Of a stretch of DNA of 38,774 nt, positions 7,086-15,738 are shown piece after piece. Made by a program: the position numbers and the translations under genes. The notes under the pieces were generated by a model, which was given only the letters and a program-made list of their open reading frames with translations, did no database searches and was not told the DNA's origin. Where the stretch lies: NCBI GenBank assembly GCA_029261815.1, contig JAJDAQ010000042.1, positions 1-38,774 on the forward strand, given 5' to 3'. How positions within the stretch are numbered: position 1 is the first letter of the stretch; each line of letters opens with the position of its first letter. This stretch comes from Deltaproteobacteria bacterium (lineage in GTDB: Bacteria > Myxococcota_A > UBA9160 > UBA6930).

Positions 7086-8082
7086 GTGTGATGTGACGGA
7101 TCTAGTCGGACGTCTTATTCAGCCTAGCTTTTCTAGGAGCGCCTCGTACGGGGTCTTTCCCTTGTGTGCGCCGTGCGGACGATCGTAGTTGTAGAAGCGT
7201 TCCCACGCCTCGAGCTTCTTCCGCAGGTCCACGTCGTCTCGGTACGTCAGTAGCTGGTAGAACTCGTCCTTGTCTGTTCGGTGGGAGCGCTCGACTTTCC
7301 CGTTCAACTGAGGCGTGCGTGGTTTGATGTAGACGTGTTCCATCCCCTGGTCGGCAACATGCCAATGGAACAGCGCCTGGAACTCGTGGCCACGGTCTGT
7401 TCGGATCGTGCGAATTCGGAACGGGAACTTGTCGACGACGTAGTTGATGAAGTCGATCGCATTGGCCTGAGTGTGTCGTTTATAGATCTTGAGTGCGCGA
7501 ACGCGGGTCGCATCATCGATCGCTGTGTACTGGTAGCGGCGAACCGGTCCGCCTCGTTTCCTCTTTAGAGTCAAGAACTTGACGTCTACCTGGACATGGT
7601 GGCCGGGAACTTGTTTCTCGTAGCGATGCGTGTGAACGGCTCGCCGCCCGACTCGATTCGGAAGTCGATTGATTCCGTGCTGCTTGCAGACGCGGTAGAC
7701 CGTCGCATCGGATGTCTTGATGCCGTGGTAGCGCTCCAGGTACCAGACGATCCGGATCGGGCCCATGTGATACGTGCGGCGAAGATGAAGAATCTTCTCG
7801 ACCACAGCGGCCGGCGTCTCGTTGGGATGGTTATGCGGGCCATGATTGCGGCGCTTGAGCCCGGCTTCGCCGTCCTCGCGGTACCGGGCGCGCCACAGGT
7901 AGAACGTCGACCTTGCGATCCCGAAGTGCCGACAGGCAAGCCGGACATTCCCGGTCTCCTCTGCGTAGTCGAGGACCCGCCTCTTGCGTTGAATCTCCCG
8001 CTGCTCGTGAGTCATTCAGATCTCCTAGCCACCCCATGCGAATACGATGGCAAAGGGTCCGGCTAGATCTGAAATTTCACAC
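7086..8082 (-). mobile_element. IS481-family insertion sequence
   Basis: An element of about 1 kb holding one intact transposase. Imperfect terminal inverted repeats are visible. The left end (from 7086) reads GTGTGATGTGACGGATCTAG and the right end, read inward from 8082, reads GTGTGAAATTTCAGATCTAG; both then continue with YCGGAC. Roughly 20 of 26 positions match. I see no clear target-site duplication. The right end stops one base before the stop codon of the ankyrin-repeat gene. Confidence 0.8.
7119..8015 (-). CDS. IS481-family transposase
   Basis: A 298-residue transposase with an N-terminal helix-turn-helix (LACRHFGIARSTFYLWRARY), a second HTH region, and an rve/DDE integrase core. The three catalytic acids are visible: Asp in HVQVDVKFL, Asp in RTDRGHEF and Glu in NGKVERSHRT. 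The C-terminal YNYDRPHGAHKGKTPYEAL is the usual IS481 tail. No frameshift is present, so the element may still be active. It lies on the same strand as the ankyrin gene upstream of it. Confidence 0.92.
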   Translation of the reverse strand: MTHEQREIQRKRRVLDYAEETGNVRLACRHFGIARSTFYLWRARYREDGEAGLKRRNHGPHNHPNETPAAVVEKILHLRRTYHMGPIRIVWYLERYHGIKTSDATVYRVCKQHGINRLPNRVGRRAVHTHRYEKQVPGHHVQVDVKFLTLKRKRGGPVRRYQYTAIDDATRVRALKIYKRHTQANAIDFINYVVDKFPFRIRTIRTDRGHEFQALFHWHVADQGMEHVYIKPRTPQLNGKVERSHRTDKDEFYQLLTYRDDVDLRKKLEAWERFYNYDRPHGAHKGKTPYEALLEKLG

Positions 8083-9774
8083 TCAGTGGTCAGGCATCAC
8101 CGCCAATAGGTCCGCGACCTGGTCAGCCCCGTCCTCCTCGAGCTGTTGTCCCGGAGTCTTGCCCGCGTTGTTTCTCAGGTCGGGATTGGCACCGTGGGCG
8201 AGCAGCAAGACAAGAAGTGGTTCGGCCAGATCGATGTCGGCGTTCAACTGGTGGAGAGCGGTATTGCCTTCCGGGCCTCGCTCGTCCACAACGTGAGGGG
8301 CAGCCTCTAGAAGCTCGCGTGCGAGCGATACGTGGCCCGCTATCGCGGCATCCAGCAGGCTGCGACTCTGCTCTGCGTGAAAGCGTGCCATCTCGCGATT
8401 TCCGGCCCGGAGAGCCCACTCGCAAGCGGTTCCACCGAACGCACGACCACGTGGGTCGGCCCCGTGCCGAAGTAGTAGTTGCGCAATCTCAACATTCCCG
8501 TTCGCGTTGTGGAGTGCGCGGTGGCCGTGTTCCGATTCAGCATCTGGGTCCAAACCGAGTGCAAGCAGCGTGCGCACGACCTCCGTCGCGCCTTGCTGCG
8601 CCGCGGCAGTCAACGGTGCGCCGAGCTCTAGAAACTCCGGGTGCCCTTCCAACAGGCGCGCGGCTTGGTCCCGGTCGCTCGCGCGCACTGCCGCAACGAA
8701 GGCATCGTGTCCCTCGAGCCCCGTCTCTGTAGCTCCGCTACGAAGCAACGTCATCGCCGCATCCTCGCGCCCGTTCACGAGTGCTAGTTCGTAGCAGCTC
8801 TTGCCGTCGTAGATGCTTCGAGCGTCGGGGTTCGCGCCATGCTCGAGCAGCATGGAGATCCGATCGGTGTGGCCGCTAGTGGCGGCAGCCGTCAACAAGT
8901 AGTCGAGGATCGCTGGACACTTGTCGGCTCCGGACTCCACCGCGGCCTCGGGAACCGCGTGCCAGGCGATAGGCGATTCGGGCCCCAGGCCGTACGAGAA
9001 AAGCAGTTCGAGCCACCGTGTGTCGTCGCCGACCAGGTGCGTGTTGTACAGACCCTGACTGTCGTTCGGGTCCGCCCCTCGTTCGAGGAGCATTCGCGCA
9101 AGCTCATCGGCGTGGGGATGTTCGGGTTGGCCCATCTCGCCCTGGCCCATCACCCCCGTGAGTGCGTTGAAGCGGAGCTTCCATGAGTCATCGGTGACGA
9201 AGTGCGTGTTCGGGTCGGCGCCGGCGTCGAGGAGCAGCTGCGCCACCTCGATCGAGTGCTCGCGTGCCCTTTCATTCGGTAGGCGCCCGTAGCACCCGAA
9301 CAGAAGAGGTTCCCATTGCTGGGGTCCGGCCTTTCGGCGCACCGCGCTTGGGTCTGCATTGAGCACCTGCCTTACGTGGTCTACTTCGCCGCACACCACC
9401 GCGGCGTGGATGTTGGCTGTGGCCACGGCCGAGTGGCGGGCGCGGATTCGTTCGGCGCGGTGCCACTTCGAAGGGAAGTCTGCAGGTGCGGTGAAGATGC
9501 ACGCGTACTCGAGGAAGACGTCAATGAGAGCTGCTTCGTCCTCCCCAATTGACGTGAGGGTCAGTTGTTCCTTGAGTGCGGCCCAGCTCTCATACCCCTG
9601 CTCCCGGGCGAGAGCCTGCTGTATCTCCCGAAGTCCGGGCGACTCGGAGTGTCCAGGAAGAACTTGCTCGAGACGCTCCCGAGCTACCTGGTCGCCGCCA
9701 CGCAGCGCCTTGAGCCAGCGCTTCGCTTGCTTGCGTTGCCGATTGAAGTCAGAACCACGATTGGAATTTGCCAT
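8083..9774 (-). CDS. ankyrin-repeat protein
   Basis: A 563-residue soluble protein. Residues 1-75 are basic and helical and include EQGYESWAALKEQL, a sequence common at the head of bacterial ankyrin proteins. Ankyrin repeats run from about residue 120 to the end; helix/turn units such as VAQLLLDAGADPNTH, LARMLLERGADPN, ISMLLEHGANPDARS, IAQLLLRHGADPRGR and LLLAHGANPDLRN are easily seen. Such proteins act by protein-protein binding; the partner is unknown. No signal peptide is visible. Two ATGs lie six bases apart; GAAGGG is better spaced for the second (9774). The stop codon directly abuts the IS481 end, so the last codons could be altered by the insertion, though the terminal repeat looks complete. 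Confidence 0.85.
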   Translation of the reverse strand: MANSNRGSDFNRQRKQAKRWLKALRGGDQVARERLEQVLPGHSESPGLREIQQALAREQGYESWAALKEQLTLTSIGEDEAALIDVFLEYACIFTAPADFPSKWHRAERIRARHSAVATANIHAAVVCGEVDHVRQVLNADPSAVRRKAGPQQWEPLLFGCYGRLPNERAREHSIEVAQLLLDAGADPNTHFVTDDSWKLRFNALTGVMGQGEMGQPEHPHADELARMLLERGADPNDSQGLYNTHLVGDDTRWLELLFSYGLGPESPIAWHAVPEAAVESGADKCPAILDYLLTAAATSGHTDRISMLLEHGANPDARSIYDGKSCYELALVNGREDAAMTLLRSGATETGLEGHDAFVAAVRASDRDQAARLLEGHPEFLELGAPLTAAAQQGATEVVRTLLALGLDPDAESEHGHRALHNANGNVEIAQLLLRHGADPRGRAFGGTACEWALRAGNREMARFHAEQSRSLLDAAIAGHVSLARELLEAAPHVVDERGPEGNTALHQLNADIDLAEPLLVLLLAHGANPDLRNNAGKTPGQQLEEDGADQVADLLAVMPDH

Positions 9775-9780
9775 GACCAT

Positions 9781-10338
9781 CCCTTCGATTTGCCCGAGGT
9801 CCGCTTTGCACAGGCAGAAAGGAGGCTATGGGTGCTGTCTTCGACGGTCGGGTGGAAGGGACCTTGCCACGGACAGGGGGCGCCCCGATGCGCACTGTCC
9901 AAAGCAAACCACGACGCATCGCGGTCGTCAATCCATTCGTCTCCGCGATCGCAGACCACGGTCCTCAGGTTCTCAAAAACTACGAAGAACGACGGCACAT
10001 CGCGCGCGGAGTGCCGCTACCCGTGGAATTGAACACCACGTGCGCCGTGAGTTCGGTCGCGCAGGACACGACATCCTCGCCTCCACAGACAAGAACCGGC
10101 CGCAGTCGAGAAGTGAGAATAGAAGGGAGCGGTATCGTCGGAGTGGGGCGGCGCAGCATGGTAGTTGGCCGATCTCGTGTGCCAGAGGCTTGGATCTGGT
10201 GCCGTCCTACGCGCCGGTCCGTGCCGCTCTATGCCGCTTCCTGCCACCCTCCCGCTCCTAAGTCCCCGTTATTCCTTACGACGCGAACGGGCTTCGCACC
10301 TGTCTTCGCGCCTTGTGCGCAGGGTCGGGGGTGCGACT
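9781..10338. other. intergenic region, no gene recognised
   Basis: About 560 bases upstream of the ankyrin gene and downstream of exoX. Open frames exist on both strands, but none has a plausible ribosome site combined with a recognisable protein. The segment is less GC-rich than its surroundings in places. It may be decayed sequence plus the ankyrin promoter. Confidence 0.4.
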
Positions 10339-10992
10339 CTAGCCTTGCAATGCCTTGATCAGGTACGGATCCACGTCGGTCTGGCCCAGGAGCCAGCGCT
10401 TGTAATCGGTCGGAACCTTCGAGATGGGTACACCCTTGTGCTTGCCGAAGGGCATGATCGCGGGAACACGGGCGTCCTCGGAAGCCTGCCACAGTGCCTC
10501 CCAAGTCGTCGCGCCGATGTGTTCAAGGATGTGTCCCAGGATCACCAGGCAGATCTGCGCATCAACGGAGGCGGAGTGGGCTTTCTTCAATTGCTCGCGG
10601 GCGGTGGTGCGTTCAAGCAGGTAGAGCATGGCGCTTTGAGTATGGGCGTCGGCTTCGGGCCAAAGCGAGCGGCATAGACTGAGGGTGTCGATCCGCTTGA
10701 CGTCCGGTTGGCCTATCGCCTTCCAGTCGTAGTCCACGTTGTGCCCGATGAGGTATTCCGCGTCGTCTGGCAGTCTGAAGCTCGTCGCCGGCGGGCAGTC
10801 GACGAGGTCCTCGTCCATGATGTGGTGAACGGCCATGGCTCCGAGGCTGATCGGCCCTTTGGGCTTGAACATCTGATCGAATGACTTCGTGACCCGCAGG
10901 GAACCGGGGGCATCCAGGCGCAACCAGGCCGCCGAAATGACTTCAGGCGACTCGATTCCAGTGGTCTCTGTGTCGAAGATGATGGCGCTCAT
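10339..10992 (-). CDS. exoX: exodeoxyribonuclease X-like DEDDh exonuclease with C-terminal DUF3820-type domain
   Basis: A 217-residue 3'-5' exonuclease. Exo I is IIFDTETTG (Asp7, Glu9), Exo II is in YLIGHNVDYD, and Exo III is KKAHSASVDA with the DEDDh His and Asp. ISLGAMAVHHI matches E. coli ExoX closely. The C-terminal MPFGKHKGVPISKVPTDYKRWLL corresponds to the DUF3820 module also found at the end of ExoX. Expected role: removal of single-stranded 3' ends in repair and recombination. The length matches ExoX (about 220 residues). It stands alone between the ankyrin gene and the catabolic cluster. Confidence 0.86.
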   Translation of the reverse strand: MSAIIFDTETTGIESPEVISAAWLRLDAPGSLRVTKSFDQMFKPKGPISLGAMAVHHIMDEDLVDCPPATSFRLPDDAEYLIGHNVDYDWKAIGQPDVKRIDTLSLCRSLWPEADAHTQSAMLYLLERTTAREQLKKAHSASVDAQICLVILGHILEHIGATTWEALWQASEDARVPAIMPFGKHKGVPISKVPTDYKRWLLGQTDVDPYLIKALQG

Positions 10993-11208
10993 CTGAACTC
11001 CCCATGAACGGGTCGGATGCCAGGGCTCGGCTCACCGGGCCCCATGGGCACGATACGACAGGGTGGATTCCGTGCCCGGGGGTTGCAACTTCATCGTGCG
11101 ATTCGAGCCCCTCTCCACCTGGGAGCTTTGTCGCCGATTTGAGTCTCAAACAGACGCTCTCAGACTGAATCAGTCGGGGCGCCTGCTGCGCAGTTGGGCT
11201 CGCGCGTT

Positions 11209-11757
11209 CTAGGACTCCCGCCCCGTTCTCGGGTACGGGGCCGGCCCGATGAAGGGGCGCGGGAAGTGGCCGGTGTGCCACTGCTTCGAGGTTTCGCGGC
11301 GGATGATCTTCCAATCGTCGCCTACGCGAACCAAGTCGTCCTGGTAGCGCAGGCCGAGAACGAGATGCTCGAGCGGGCTGTCGTCCGCCTCCATGTGGTA
11401 GCCGACGACCCAGCTCTCCACGAAGCCCTGGTCGCCGTCGATCTCGACGTACTGGTTGCCCACGAAGTGCATCGAGGCGTCCCACGCGTGCAGCGCTTCC
11501 TCCATCCCATCCAGGTACTCGTCGAGCTGGCCTTTCTCGGCCGTCCCAACGCAGACACAGTCCGGATGGAACACGGTGCGGACGAGGTCGAAATCGATGG
11601 AGTCGACGCCATAGGCATACCGCCGGTAGAGGTTCTTGATGACCTCGCGGTCGCGGAGCCATCGGACCGTCGCCTCGTGGTCGTGGATCGGGGGCGCCGA
11701 GCACTCCCGAAACTTCATGCTGCGTCGCTTCTCGTTGCGGATGTCCTCTTGGGTCAT
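11209..11757 (-). CDS. SnoaL/NTF2-like domain protein
   Basis: A 182-residue single-domain protein of the SnoaL_4 type. The pattern LRDREVIKNLYRRYAYGVDSIDFDLVRTVFHPDCV is characteristic, with a conserved Tyr/Asp pocket and the C-terminal DDLVRVGDDWKIIRRE strand. Members include small hydratases, isomerases and ring-hydroxylase beta-like subunits. The start at 11757 follows GGGGGA. It lies 50 bases after the Baeyer-Villiger-type monooxygenase on the same strand and is probably cotranscribed, so it may act on that enzyme's substrate or product. No specific reaction can be assigned. Confidence 0.82.
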   Translation of the reverse strand: MTQEDIRNEKRRSMKFRECSAPPIHDHEATVRWLRDREVIKNLYRRYAYGVDSIDFDLVRTVFHPDCVCVGTAEKGQLDEYLDGMEEALHAWDASMHFVGNQYVEIDGDQGFVESWVVGYHMEADDSPLEHLVLGLRYQDDLVRVGDDWKIIRRETSKQWHTGHFPRPFIGPAPYPRTGRES

Positions 11758-11807
11758 CGTTTCCCCCACTGGGTGGCTAGGTGGTCGTGAGTCGACACCC
11801 GATGTCA

Positions 11808-13691
11808 TCACGAGCCGAATTCAAGCGCGTCGCGCTTCGGTTCCTTCATCATCGCGTAGAGCTCGGCGGTCTCGTAGGGCGTGTTGACGAGGAGCCGCCC
11901 ATCCTTGTCGACGTAGTAGTTCCGTTCGACGGAGCGGGTGTCCTTGATGAACGCCAGCTCCGACCCCACCGCATCGCTATCGGCGTTGTAGGCCTCGAAA
12001 GCGGCTTCTGAAACGGAGACCCGGGAATCGCCCTGCTCGAACATCGCGTCGAGACATTGCGCAACATAGGCGCCCCAGATCTGAAACCACGACGGGAGCG
12101 AGATCCCACCGGAGACGGGCTGGGAGTTGGGTCCGTACAGCATGAAGAAGTTCGGAAAGTGCGGGACCATCATGCCGAGGTAGGCGCGCGGACTCGCTGG
12201 CCCCCAATACTCGCGGAGGCTCCGCCCGCCCTGCCCGTAGTAGTTCGCGGGCCAGAGAAACTGATCGACCTCGAAACCGGTCGCGAAGACGATCACATCG
12301 ATCTCGTGATGCGTTCCGTCTGCCGTTTCAATCCCGGTCTTCGTGATCCGCTCGACCGGCGCAGTCACGAGGTCGACGTTCTCGCGGGTGAGCGACTTGT
12401 ACCATCGGTTGTCGACGACGGGACGGCGCACCATCGGCGCGTAATCGGGGACCAGCTGGTCGAGCAGGTCTTGTCGATCGCCGAGCTGCTCCTGGATGTA
12501 CCCGATCATGAATTCGCGCAGCTGTTCGCTCTTTTGCGTGATGTGCCCGCCCTGTTCCTCCCACTCGGGGTCCGGGATCAGGAAGTCATCGTGCCACGTC
12601 ATCAAGCCGATGATCGACGTGTAGCGACACCAATTCCAATAGCCGGGGACGTGGTCGAACAACCAACGCACCTCGGGTTCAACCGACTGACCATACTTGG
12701 GGCGCTGGGCGATCCACTGGGGCGTCCGCTGGAAGACCGTGACGTGCTCGGCCTCCTCGGCCACCGGCGCAAGCAGCTGCACGCCCGTCGAGCCGTTGCC
12801 GAAGACGGCCACACGCTTTCCCTGAACATCGACGTCCGGCGTCCATTGCGTCGGATGAAGCATCGTCCCTTCGAAATCGTCGATCCCCGCAATGTCCGGC
12901 AGCTTTCGCTTCGCGAAGACGCCGGCCGCACTCACGACCACGTTCGCGTCGCGCTCGACGCGTGCTCCGCTGGGCCCGCGAAACGTTAGGTTCCAGACAG
13001 AGGCGTCTTCATCGAAACGGGCCTCCTCGAGATCGTGATCGAGTCGGACGTGTTCGCGCACGCCGTACTTGTCTACGATGAAGTCGAGATATCCCCGCAC
13101 ATCTTCACCGCGCGCGAAGTATTCCCGCCACGGGTATTCGTCGTCGAAGCTGAACTCGTAGGTGATGCTGAGGGTATCGACGCGGATATCGGGGTACTTG
13201 TGAATGCTCCAGGTGCCGCCGATCTCACTGCGCCGGTCGTAAAGGACGTAGGGAACTCCGAGCCGACCGAGCTGTACGGCCATGGCGATCCCGGCCGGCC
13301 CCGCACCGACGATCGCGACCTCGAAGCCTTCAGGAACCGGCGCGGCTCCTTTCGGTCGCTCGTACTGGAAGGGATATGGCGTGAAAGCCAGGAACTTCTT
13401 GCGCACCTCGAAGTGCGCGTCGCGCGTCGGCACGCCGAGCACGAGGTCCATCAGCTTCCGTAGCTCCGCATCGTCGGGTACGCGTCGCTCGAGGTCGTCG
13501 ACTCCGTGCTCCAGGAGTTGGGCCGCTCGATCGGCAAGACGCGCCTGCTCCGCTGCGTCGAGCGTCGCGACCGGGCCGAATGCGGCCAAAGCTGGATCCC
13601 CTGTGGCCTGATAGAGCGCGACGCGCAGCGCCGCCAGGTCAGAGGCCTCAACAGCCCGCCGGATGAAAGCCGCATCAACGTTCTGGTCCAT
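11808..13691 (-). CDS. flavin-containing monooxygenase, Baeyer-Villiger type, with N-terminal extension
   Basis: A 627-residue FAD/NADPH enzyme. An N-terminal helical extension of about 120 residues precedes the FAD Rossmann motif GAGPAG (129-134), then IGGTWSIHKYPDIRVD. The Baeyer-Villiger fingerprint FxGxxxHxxxW appears as FEGTMLHPTQW. The NADPH motif is GNGSTG and is followed by VTVFQRTPQWIAQRP. The family inserts oxygen next to ketones to make esters or lactones. The start (13691) has the divergent IclR gene 115 bases away, an arrangement expected for a regulator and its target. The extension resembles that of some phenylacetone or large-ketone monooxygenases, but the substrate is unknown. 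Confidence 0.9.
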   Translation of the reverse strand: MDQNVDAAFIRRAVEASDLAALRVALYQATGDPALAAFGPVATLDAAEQARLADRAAQLLEHGVDDLERRVPDDAELRKLMDLVLGVPTRDAHFEVRKKFLAFTPYPFQYERPKGAAPVPEGFEVAIVGAGPAGIAMAVQLGRLGVPYVLYDRRSEIGGTWSIHKYPDIRVDTLSITYEFSFDDEYPWREYFARGEDVRGYLDFIVDKYGVREHVRLDHDLEEARFDEDASVWNLTFRGPSGARVERDANVVVSAAGVFAKRKLPDIAGIDDFEGTMLHPTQWTPDVDVQGKRVAVFGNGSTGVQLLAPVAEEAEHVTVFQRTPQWIAQRPKYGQSVEPEVRWLFDHVPGYWNWCRYTSIIGLMTWHDDFLIPDPEWEEQGGHITQKSEQLREFMIGYIQEQLGDRQDLLDQLVPDYAPMVRRPVVDNRWYKSLTRENVDLVTAPVERITKTGIETADGTHHEIDVIVFATGFEVDQFLWPANYYGQGGRSLREYWGPASPRAYLGMMVPHFPNFFMLYGPNSQPVSGGISLPSWFQIWGAYVAQCLDAMFEQGDSRVSVSEAAFEAYNADSDAVGSELAFIKDTRSVERNYYVDKDGRLLVNTPYETAELYAMMKEPKRDALEFGS

Positions 13692-13769
13692 GGTCGAGTC
13701 CCCGATGGCGAGGCAGTCGCCCGCTTCCGGAACTGTGCGGGTTCCCGGGGCCTGCCGTCTATCGAAATG

Positions 13770-13785
13770 GCAACTTCCTCGTTGC
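13770..13785. promoter_or_regulatory. inverted repeat in the monooxygenase/IclR divergent intergenic region
   Basis: GCAAC (13770-13774) and GTTGC (13781-13785) form a perfect repeat around a 6-base spacer. The site lies 21 bases before the IclR start and 78 bases before the monooxygenase start. It is the best candidate IclR operator in this 115-base gap. Confidence 0.5.
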
Positions 13786-13806
13786 AATCGTAATATCGAG
13801 GTCATC

Positions 13807-14670
13807 GTGTCCCGACGCGCCCTCTCTGCGACCCGAGCCGCTGACCTGCTGAACTTCCTGGCGGCCCATCCCGACGAGCCCCTGTCCTACTCGGCGCTGT
13901 CGACCCGACTCGGCGTGAACCAGGCGTCGACGCACAATCTGCTGATGGCACTGACGGAGTGCGGCTACCTCAGCCGAGATCCGAAGACACGCACCTTCTC
14001 TCTCGGGGCCGCGCTGGTCGCGATCGGCGACGCCGCGCTGCGCGTGAATCCGATCATCGATGAGACCCGTGTCGAGATGGTCAAGCTGTCGAAGGCACTC
14101 GACATGGGCGCGGTCGCGCTCGTCCGCGCGGGCCGGGATGCCCTCTGCATCGCCCGCGCCGGCACGCGCCGGTCCCGCGTCGACCCCCCCGAGGTCGGTC
14201 AACGCATTCCCATCATGGCGCCGCTCGTATCGGTCTTCGTGGCGTGGGCCGACGACGACGCCGTCGACCAATGGCTACGCCGTGCGCGCTTGTCCGACCG
14301 GGCGCAGGAGAATCCGCGAGAGATCCTCGAGCGCGTCCGGAACCGCGGCTACAGCGTCGCCCTGGAAGTCCCCGGGCGACGGCGGCTGGGTGGACTGATC
14401 ACCGACCTTGCCGAAGATCCACACTCCGAAGCGCTCCGAAATCAGCTGCACCAAACCATCGAAGAGCTCGGGCGCGCGCCTTTCCAGCTCCGCGAGGTCG
14501 ACGGTCAGAGGCAGAGCATCAGCACGATCACGGCACCGGTCTTCGATCGTCATGGCGACGTCTGCGCCGCGGTCTCACTCCAGGTCTTCGCGCGCGAGAT
14601 GGAGCCGAGCGACGTCGCCGCGATCGGAGATCGCCTGCTCGACATGACCCGGTCCGTCTCGCGCAGTTAG
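13807..14670 (+). CDS. IclR-family transcriptional regulator
   Basis: A 287-residue regulator. The N-terminal winged helix (AADLLNFLAAHPDEPLSYSA, then RLGVNQASTHNLLMALTECGYLSRD) is followed by an IclR effector domain: PIMAPLVSVFVAWAD, NRGYSVALEV and ISTITAPVFDRHGDVCAAVSL are recognisable. I use the GTG at 13807, with GAGG about 6 bases upstream, because the family homology begins at that point. The upstream continuation of the frame overlaps the divergent monooxygenase and is not coding. It probably controls the 13691-11209 monooxygenase-SnoaL operon and may respond to an aromatic or aliphatic acid. Confidence 0.88.
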   Translation: MSRRALSATRAADLLNFLAAHPDEPLSYSALSTRLGVNQASTHNLLMALTECGYLSRDPKTRTFSLGAALVAIGDAALRVNPIIDETRVEMVKLSKALDMGAVALVRAGRDALCIARAGTRRSRVDPPEVGQRIPIMAPLVSVFVAWADDDAVDQWLRRARLSDRAQENPREILERVRNRGYSVALEVPGRRRLGGLITDLAEDPHSEALRNQLHQTIEELGRAPFQLREVDGQRQSISTITAPVFDRHGDVCAAVSLQVFAREMEPSDVAAIGDRLLDMTRSVSRS

Positions 14671-14688
14671 TGGTGGCCCGCAAAGCGA

Positions 14689-15738
14689 TCAGGCGTCGCG
14701 ACAGAACTGCGCGAGGCTCGCTGCCGTGTCCCGACTGATGTCCGGGCAAGCATTCTGGAAGATCTCCGTGGCGTGGATCGTGCCCATGACCTGTCGGCAG
14801 CGGGCCGAAACCCCGGCCCGCATGAGCGTGCGATAGAACGCGATTCCCTCGTCGCGCAACGGGTCGCACTCGTTCACACTGATCACCGTCGGCGGGAAGC
14901 CGCGCACGTCCTCTTCGGTCGCGAAGGCTGGCCAGGCCAACGGATTCTCGCGCTCCAGTTCCTCGATCCCGTACGCCATGGCGGGGCGATTGTTATGCAG
15001 GTCCAGGAGCAACCCGTTGTTCTCGGTCGACGATGGGAAGCGGTCCTGGGGCCAGCGCCCAGCGATGTAGGGACACAACGCGTAGAGACCGCGCACGAGA
15101 CCGAGATCGCCCGCTTGCATGAGGCGCATCGCGGTCGCGATCGTCAGGTTTCCGCCACCGCTCTCTCCGGCCACGACGATGTGCGCGGCTTCGATCCCGA
15201 GTTCGGCCGCATTCGTCGAGACCCAGCGAACGCTCGAGACGCAGTCGTCGAGACCGGCCGGAAACGGGGCGATCTCGGGCGCTGACGAAGCGACGAGGCA
15301 GTTGCGGAAGTCCACCATCGCAACGGCAACGCCCTGTGCGGCGATCGTACGGCCCCAGGCCCGATAGATTCCATCGAAGCAGGACTGCGTCTGCATGCCA
15401 CCGCCATGGAAGTAGACGACGCCGGGTCGGGGACCGTCGGACTCCGGTCGGATCAGCAGGACCTGGATCCGATTGCCGTCGGGCGCCGAGACGAACTCGT
15501 GCGTCTCAGTGACGAGACCCCGCGATGGGGCGATCTCCTCGGAATTGAGGCGATCCATGCCAGCCTTCATGGCTGCCGCCGCCGTCTTCGCGGCTTCGCT
15601 GTTCGCCTCGGCGAGGAGCTGCTCGCGGCTGTCGGCGTTCGCGCGCGCCTGCGTCGGGAACGCGCCCATCGCGGCCTTCAGCCGAGGATCAATCCGCGGG
15701 TCGGCTTCCATCTTCGTCGGCTCCGTCTTCTGGGTCAC
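14689..15738 (-). CDS. alpha/beta hydrolase of the hormone-sensitive-lipase family (paralog of 1281-2381)
   Basis: A 349-residue carboxylesterase with HGGGM, GESGGGN, SVNECDPLRDEG and the His in MGTIHATEIF. Its start overlaps the stop of the upstream alcohol dehydrogenase by four bases (ATGA), showing translational coupling. It is therefore likely to act in the same pathway, hydrolysing the ester made by the neighbouring Baeyer-Villiger-type monooxygenase. It is a close paralog of the esterase 13 kb away but lacks that protein's basic C-terminal tail. Convergent with the IclR gene. Confidence 0.88.
   Translation of the reverse strand: MTQKTEPTKMEADPRIDPRLKAAMGAFPTQARANADSREQLLAEANSEAAKTAAAAMKAGMDRLNSEEIAPSRGLVTETHEFVSAPDGNRIQVLLIRPESDGPRPGVVYFHGGGMQTQSCFDGIYRAWGRTIAAQGVAVAMVDFRNCLVASSAPEIAPFPAGLDDCVSSVRWVSTNAAELGIEAAHIVVAGESGGGNLTIATAMRLMQAGDLGLVRGLYALCPYIAGRWPQDRFPSSTENNGLLLDLHNNRPAMAYGIEELERENPLAWPAFATEEDVRGFPPTVISVNECDPLRDEGIAFYRTLMRAGVSARCRQVMGTIHATEIFQNACPDISRDTAASLAQFCRDA

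Noticed and set aside
9828..10358. Open frame of 176 codons upstream of the ankyrin gene
   Set aside because: It runs into the end of exoX on the other strand and shows no domain or ribosome site.
12057..12989. Open frame on the plus strand within the first monooxygenase
   Set aside because: Antisense shadow of a gene with clear FAD and NADPH motifs.
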